Positions 6,738 to 10,487 of a DNA stretch of 10,487 bases are shown here, one piece after another; within the stretch, counting starts at the first letter, position 1; each line of letters starts with the position of its first letter. Both the position numbers and the translations under genes were made by a program. Source of the DNA: CAYPHJ01 sp964410485 (GTDB lineage Bacteria > Desulfobacterota > Binatia > UBA9968); NCBI GenBank assembly GCA_964410485.1, contig CAYPHJ010000137.1, positions 1 through 10,487 on the forward strand, written 5' to 3'. Under the pieces are notes generated by a model. The model was not told where the DNA came from. It worked only from the letters and a program-made list of their open reading frames with translations, and did no database searches.

Positions 6738-8307
6738 AAATCTTTCCGGCATCGAGATTCAGCCACTCTATCGACCCAAGGATATCGAACAACTCGATTA
6801 CGATCGTGACCTGGGCCTGCCCGGAGAGTTTCCGTTCACGCGAGGGGTATATCCGACGATGTATCGCGGCCGACTGTGGACCATGCGCCAGTTTGCCGGT
6901 TTCGGCAGCGCCGAACAAAGTAACCGCCGCTACCGTTACCTCCTGAAAGAAGGAAACACGGGTTTGTCGGTGGCTTTCGATATGCCGACTCTAATGGGTT
7001 ATGACTCCGATAATCCTAAATCCCGGGGAGAGGTGGGGCGGTGCGGGGTTGCCGTTGATTCCGTTGCCGACATGGAACTGCTCTTTCGTGACATTCGCCT
7101 CGATGATGTGAGCGTCTCGATGACGATCAACGGTCCCGCCATTGTTCTATTTGCCATGTATTTGGTTGTCGCGGAACGCCAGGGCGCGCGCTTCAGCGAT
7201 CTTCAGGGGACGCTGCAGAACGACATTCTCAAAGAATACATCGCGCAGAAGGAGTGGATCTGCCCGCCCGCGCCTTCCCTCAAAATGATCAATGACATTG
7301 TCCGATTCTGCGTCGATTGCGCGCCGCGTTACCATCCCATCAGCATTAGCGGGTACCATATTAGAGAGGCTGGATCCACTGCGGTGCAAGAGCTGGCGTT
7401 TACACTGTACGATGGGTTGACCTATGTTCAGTCCGCTATCGACGCCGGTTTGAAGGTCGACGATTTTGCGCCGCGACTCTCATTTTTTTTCAACGCGCAC
7501 AACGACTTTTTCGAAGAGATTGCAAAATACCGAGCGGCACGGCGCTTGTGGGCTACATCTATGAAGGAACGGTTCCATCCTGAAAATCCGGCTTCGATGG
7601 CGCTTCGCTTCCATACACAAACCGCGGGTTGTGCCCTGACGGCACAGCAGCCTCATAATAATGTTGTTCGGGTAACACTCCAGGCTCTGGCTGCGGTCCT
7701 GGGTGGCACTCAGTCGCTGCACACGAATTCCCTGGATGAAACGTTGGCGCTTCCAACCGAGGAAGCGGTAAAAATTGCGCTGCGAACGCAGCAAATCATT
7801 GCTCACGAGTCAGGAGTCGTGAATACGGCCGATCCACTGGGCGGCTCTTACCATTTGGAGTGGCTGACCGATCGATTGGAATCGGAAGCGAAAGCGTATT
7901 TCGCCAGATTGGATGAGATGGGCGGGATGATTCGGGCGCTCGAACGGGGATTTCCGCAAAGCGAGATTCATCGCGCCGCGCTCGGTTATCAGAAAGAGGT
8001 GGACACTCGCGAACGCATCATCGTGGGAGTCAACGACTATACGGAGCCGGATGAGCGACCGGTGCGCATCCTCAAGATCAAAGAAGCAGTGGAACAGAGG
8101 CAGCTCCAGAAGCTGCGGCAGCGAAAGAAAAGCCGTAACGCCAAAAAACTCGAGTCAACGTTGAGTCGCTTGGCGGCCGTAGCCGAGAGCGATGGCGATC
8201 TAATGCAGCCTGTGATGGAGGCAGTGCGGGCTGAGGCCACTGTGGGAGAGATTTGCGAGGTTTTTCGCCGAGTCTACGGCGAGTATCGAGAAGCGGTAAG
8301 CATATAA
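6712..8307 (+). CDS. B12-dependent acyl-CoA mutase large subunit, isobutyryl-CoA mutase-like
   Basis: A 531-residue catalytic subunit of the methylmalonyl-CoA mutase family, lacking the fused B12 domain of the long enzymes. Substrate-contact residues can be read with a constant offset of 28 from the Propionibacterium enzyme: YPTM at 47-50, R54, T57, R59, S86, S136, T138, T167, Q169, Y215-H216 in SISGYHIREAG, R255 and S257 are all kept. The two residues that define methylmalonyl-CoA are changed: Tyr89 is F61 (MRQFAGF) and Arg207 is Q179 (EYIAQKEW). Phe and Gln there are known from isobutyryl-CoA mutase, while 2-hydroxyisobutyryl-CoA mutase has Ile and Gln. Asn236 is also changed, to H208. I therefore favour carbon-skeleton rearrangement of isobutyryl-CoA to n-butyryl-CoA; most databases would call it methylmalonyl-CoA mutase. 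The ATG at 6712 suits the family N-terminus; GTG 6700 is an alternative. It overlaps the preceding dehydrogenase gene by 26 bases, and the B12 subunit follows 111 bases later. Confidence 0.9.
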   Translation: MSRGNKSFKNLSGIEIQPLYRPKDIEQLDYDRDLGLPGEFPFTRGVYPTMYRGRLWTMRQFAGFGSAEQSNRRYRYLLKEGNTGLSVAFDMPTLMGYDSDNPKSRGEVGRCGVAVDSVADMELLFRDIRLDDVSVSMTINGPAIVLFAMYLVVAERQGARFSDLQGTLQNDILKEYIAQKEWICPPAPSLKMINDIVRFCVDCAPRYHPISISGYHIREAGSTAVQELAFTLYDGLTYVQSAIDAGLKVDDFAPRLSFFFNAHNDFFEEIAKYRAARRLWATSMKERFHPENPASMALRFHTQTAGCALTAQQPHNNVVRVTLQALAAVLGGTQSLHTNSLDETLALPTEEAVKIALRTQQIIAHESGVVNTADPLGGSYHLEWLTDRLESEAKAYFARLDEMGGMIRALERGFPQSEIHRAALGYQKEVDTRERIIVGVNDYTEPDERPVRILKIKEAVEQRQLQKLRQRKKSRNAKKLESTLSRLAAVAESDGDLMQPVMEAVRAEATVGEICEVFRRVYGEYREAVSI

Positions 8308-8308
8308 A

Positions 8309-8401
8309 AAACCGCAGTGTTGGAGTCATGGAGCAGTGGAGTAATGGATAGAATTCAGGATAGCAACACTCCAATACTCCAACACTCCATTACTCCGGTT
8401 T
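8309..8401. repeat. Inverted array of 8-base repeats between mutase genes
   Basis: The left arm (8321-8347) is made of tandem 8-mers TGGAGTCA, TGGAGCAG, TGGAGTAA and a partial TGGA. The right arm (8371-8396) carries their inverse, as CCAATACT-type units with CTCC cores. The 26-base arms 8322-8347 and 8371-8396 match at 21 of 26 positions when one is inverted. AAACC (8309-8313) and GGTTT (8397-8401) add an outer clamp, and a perfect 11-bp alternative stem AGTGTTGGAGT/ACTCCAACACT is possible in another register. It fills nearly all of the gap between the two subunit genes and would fold in their shared transcript. Confidence 0.7.
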
Positions 8402-8404
8402 CTT

Positions 8405-8410
8405 CGGAGA
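8405..8410 (+). promoter_or_regulatory. Ribosome binding site of the B12 subunit
   Basis: CGGAGA lies eight bases before GTG at 8419 and supports that start. It comes directly after the inverted 8-base repeat array, so folding of the array could affect access to it. Confidence 0.55.
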
Positions 8411-8418
8411 TCTGACGG

Positions 8419-8883
8419 GTGAACCAGAAGAGTAAGACCACAGCGGCCAGCAGGAGGTTTAAAGTAAACGTCCCCTGCCGTGTTCTGATCGCGAAGGTGG
8501 GGCTCGACGGCCACGATCGGGGCGTAAAGATCGTCGCTCGCGCACTGCGGGACGCGGGCGTGGAGGTGGTCTATCTGGGCGTTCACAACACGCCGGAAGA
8601 GATTGCCAGCTCGGCGCTGCAAGAAGACGTGGATGCAATCGGCCTTTCCATTCATTCAGCCGCGCACATGACTCTGTTCCGCGAAGTCTTGAGCTTGCTG
8701 AAGAAGAACAAGGCGAGCGACATCGTTGTGTTCGGCGGCGGCATTGTGCCACAGGAGGATCTGCGGAAATTGAGAAAGATGGGAGTCAAAGACATCTTCA
8801 CCCCCGGCGCGGCGCTGGAAGACATTGTCGATTTCGTCAAATCGTTGCCCGTGAGGAAAAGGAAAGCGCAGGCACGAGGTTGA
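8419..8883 (+). CDS. B12-binding small subunit of acyl-CoA mutase
   Basis: A 154-residue Rossmann-like cobalamin-binding protein that carries adenosylcobalamin for the large subunit just upstream. The core signature DxHxxG is present as D30-GHDR-G35, with H32 as the lower axial ligand of cobalt. The glycine-rich segment FGGGIVPQEDL is at 105-115. The second element of the family motif, usually SxL, reads S77-I-H79 in GLSIHSAAHM, so Leu is replaced by His. The first 17 residues and the last ten (RKRKAQARG) are basic tails outside the domain. Length agrees with stand-alone small subunits of isobutyryl-, 2-hydroxyisobutyryl- and archaeal-type methylmalonyl-CoA mutases (about 135-150). The GTG start has CGGAGA eight bases upstream. 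Pairing with the large subunit is inferred from the order of genes. Confidence 0.92.
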   Translation: MNQKSKTTAASRRFKVNVPCRVLIAKVGLDGHDRGVKIVARALRDAGVEVVYLGVHNTPEEIASSALQEDVDAIGLSIHSAAHMTLFREVLSLLKKNKASDIVVFGGGIVPQEDLRKLRKMGVKDIFTPGAALEDIVDFVKSLPVRKRKAQARG

Positions 8884-9168
8884 TTCGGTTCTCGGCATTT
8901 TATGTTTGTCTTTTGGGCTCTTGGGTTGCGTGCGAACAGGCATTCACAACAAAAATTACGCGATCTAGCTGCAACCGATTCGAGAATATCAAGTTCACCA
9001 CGAAGGACCTAGCGCGGCAGAGCCGCAACCAAGGGAGAAGCAGATGTTTTTCACCACTTCGTGGCGAGCATAGGATACCCGCGACCGCGACGCAGTCTCA
9101 AGGGGAGAAGGTAGGGGCGAGATCAACAGCAGGGGGATCGGCGTGATCCGAGGGGAACAACGGGCTCT
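8884..9168. other. Non-coding gap with repeat fragments
   Basis: These 285 bases between the B12 subunit and acyl-CoA dehydrogenase 2 show no supportable gene. A TTG-started 88-codon frame exists but has no family features. The gap holds a tight hairpin GCGGC-AGA-GCCGC (9014-9026), a CCACGAAG (8998-9005) that is repeated inverted as CTTCGTGG (9057-9064), and purine-rich AAGGGGAGAAGG-like sequence. The last may supply the ribosome binding site: AGGGGA at 9151-9156 is 12 bases before the ATG, a long spacing. A promoter for the last gene could lie here but I cannot place one. Confidence 0.45.
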
Positions 9169-10335
9169 ATGGATTTTGCACTGACCGAGGAACAGGAACT
9201 TCTCAAACAAACGATCCGAGAGTTCGCCGAGATGCGGATCGCCCCCGGCGCGCGCGAGCGCGACGAGCAAGCTCGTTTTCCGGCTGACCTGATACCCGAA
9301 ATGGGCAAGCTGGGGCTGTTCGGCATTATGATTCCATCCGCGTACGGTGGCGCCGGGCTCGATGCGCTGAGCGCGGCAATTATCATCGAGGAGCTGGCTC
9401 GCGTGGATGCGGCAGTGGCTCTGATCGTGGCCTCGCACAATTCGCTTTGCGCGGGTCATATCTCGGCTTTCGGCAGCGAAACGCAAAAACAACGATATCT
9501 ACCTCCTCTGGCTCGTGGTGAGCAATTGGGAGCCTGGTCGCTCACCGAACCCTCGTCCGGATCGGACGCCGCTGCGCTCCAAACCCGGGCGACGCCGGAT
9601 GGCGACTGCTGGGTATTGAACGGAGAGAAACAGTTCACGACCCAGGGTTCTACGGCGGGTATCTACGTGATTCTGGCTTCCACCGAGCCGTCCCTCGGCA
9701 GGAGAGGCGTCTCGGCGTTTATCGCGGAGCGCGGAACAGGTGGACTTACCGTGGGAAGGGTCGAGAACAAGCTCGGCGTACGGGCTTCGGACACGGCTTC
9801 TCTGAGTTTTGAAGCGATGCGGGTTCCGCGAGCAAACCTGCTGGGGGAGCTCAACGCGGGATTTTCCGCCGCGGTACAGGTTCTCCACGGCGGACGGGTC
9901 GGCATCGGGGCAATGGCGGTAGGAATCGCTCGAGGGGCGCTCGAGCAAGCCCTGCAGTACGGCAGGATGAGAAAGCAATTTGGCAAGCCTATTGTGGAAT
10001 TTGAGGCGATTCAGTGGATGCTGGCGGATATGGCGACCGAAATTGAGGCCGCGCGTCTGTTGGTCTACCGCGCAGCCCGACTCAAAGACAGGGGGCTGCC
10101 ATTTGCGCGCGCTGCTTCGGAAGCGAAACTTTACGCTTCGGAAACCGCCATGAGGTGTACGACAAAGGCGATTCAAGTTCACGGCGGTTACGGCTACATC
10201 AAAGATTATCCGGTGGAGCGCTACTTTCGTGACGCGAAGATTTGTGAGATTGGCGAGGGGACGTCGGAGGTTCAGCGCATGGTGATCGCAAGAGAACTGC
10301 TTCGCGAGGCAGCGGGAACGAGGACAGAAGGATAG
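9169..10335 (+). CDS. Acyl-CoA dehydrogenase 2 (short/branched-chain type)
   Basis: A 388-residue paralogue of the dehydrogenase at 5559-6737, aligned almost without gaps. It starts MDFALTEEQELLKQ. The flavin-binding segment SLTEPSSGSDAAALQTR is at 124-140, MRKQFGKPIVEFEAIQWMLADMATE at 267-291 (read from the same frame), VHGGYGYIKDYPVER near 337-351, and the catalytic base is E363. Where the first enzyme has Tyr before this Glu (YEGTSE), this one has Gly (IGEGTSEVQR), and the pocket stretch IVASHNS replaces IMSVNNS. It also feeds electron-transfer flavoprotein. Two copies beside a mutase suggest split substrates, for example straight-chain against branched-chain C4-C5 acyl-CoAs, but I cannot assign which. 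It follows the B12 subunit after a 285-base gap and may be the last gene of the cluster or have its own promoter. Confidence 0.92.
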   Translation: MDFALTEEQELLKQTIREFAEMRIAPGARERDEQARFPADLIPEMGKLGLFGIMIPSAYGGAGLDALSAAIIIEELARVDAAVALIVASHNSLCAGHISAFGSETQKQRYLPPLARGEQLGAWSLTEPSSGSDAAALQTRATPDGDCWVLNGEKQFTTQGSTAGIYVILASTEPSLGRRGVSAFIAERGTGGLTVGRVENKLGVRASDTASLSFEAMRVPRANLLGELNAGFSAAVQVLHGGRVGIGAMAVGIARGALEQALQYGRMRKQFGKPIVEFEAIQWMLADMATEIEAARLLVYRAARLKDRGLPFARAASEAKLYASETAMRCTTKAIQVHGGYGYIKDYPVERYFRDAKICEIGEGTSEVQRMVIARELLREAAGTRTEG

Positions 10336-10346
10336 CAGCAAACCAC

Positions 10347-10423
10347 GGAGGTCACGAAGAGCACGAAGGAAGAAAGTAGTTTTCGAAAGTCTTTATCCGA
10401 ACTTCGTCTCCTTCGTGTGCTCC
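10347..10423. repeat. Inverted CACGAAG-type repeat after the last gene
   Basis: The arms 10347-10368 (two CACGAAG units in GGAGGTCACGAAGAGCACGAAG, here split as GGAGGTCACGA and AGAGCACGAAG) and 10402-10423 are 22 bases each and match at about 17 of 22 positions when inverted. The arms surround a 33-base loop. It begins 11 bases after the stop codon of acyl-CoA dehydrogenase 2. It could end transcription from either side, but no T-run follows. The remaining bases to the window end (10424-10487) show nothing I can name. Confidence 0.55.
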
Positions 10424-10487
10424 TTTGAAAAAGGGGTTGGAGCCTCGGGCCGCCGTTGTTCTAGGATCCGTCGCCCTTTCTGAATGT

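Noticed and set aside
8309..8401. CRISPR-like reading of the 8-base repeats
   Set aside because: Units are far too short, have no unique spacers and are arranged as an inverted pair; no cas genes are near.
8880..9146. 88-codon open frame after the B12 subunit
   Set aside because: Its start is TTG without a ribosome binding site, and the translation is low in structure and built from repeat fragments.
9499..10341. 280-codon antisense open frame inside acyl-CoA dehydrogenase 2
   Set aside because: The plus strand encodes a complete, well-conserved enzyme; long antisense frames are expected in GC-rich genes.

Overview
The window reads as a stretch of bacterial chromosome, probably from an uncultured environmental bacterium. 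It is moderately GC-rich by eye, its genes use clear Shine-Dalgarno sites only in places, and almost every gap is filled with short-period degenerate repeats or palindromes. I associate that look with soil and sediment lineages such as Methylomirabilota, Rokubacteria, Binatota or Desulfobacterota. This assignment is a weak inference. No rRNA, tRNA, transposase or CRISPR array is visible.

Layout. Bases 1-406 are non-coding and repeat-rich. Bases 407-3737 hold a leftward operon E1 alpha, E1 beta, E2 of a 2-oxoacid dehydrogenase complex; the E3 gene is not in the window. A divergent intergenic region (3738-4227) separates it from a rightward cluster: thiolase (4228-5406), acyl-CoA dehydrogenase 1 (5559-6737), coenzyme B12-dependent acyl-CoA mutase large subunit (6712-8307), its separate B12-binding small subunit (8419-8883), and acyl-CoA dehydrogenase 2 (9169-10335). 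The window ends in non-coding sequence with an inverted repeat.

How the genes may work together. The mutase would usually be labelled methylmalonyl-CoA mutase. At the two positions that set substrate choice in this family it carries Phe (F61, equivalent to Tyr89 of the Propionibacterium enzyme) and Gln (Q179, equivalent to Arg207). These are the residues of isobutyryl-CoA mutase, while the other substrate-contact positions I could align are kept, except Asn236, which is His208. A simple reading of the locus is branched-chain amino acid use: the dehydrogenase makes isobutyryl-CoA from the valine 2-oxoacid, the mutase turns it into n-butyryl-CoA, an acyl-CoA dehydrogenase makes crotonyl-CoA, and the thiolase releases acetyl-CoA. 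Hydratase and 3-hydroxyacyl-CoA dehydrogenase would have to be encoded elsewhere. The absence of propionyl-CoA carboxylase and methylmalonyl-CoA epimerase from the window fits this but does not prove it.

Besides the mutase, the most striking non-coding structure is a 126-base palindromic element at 5426-5551 that ends seven bases before a start codon, and an 8-base-period inverted repeat between the two mutase subunit genes.
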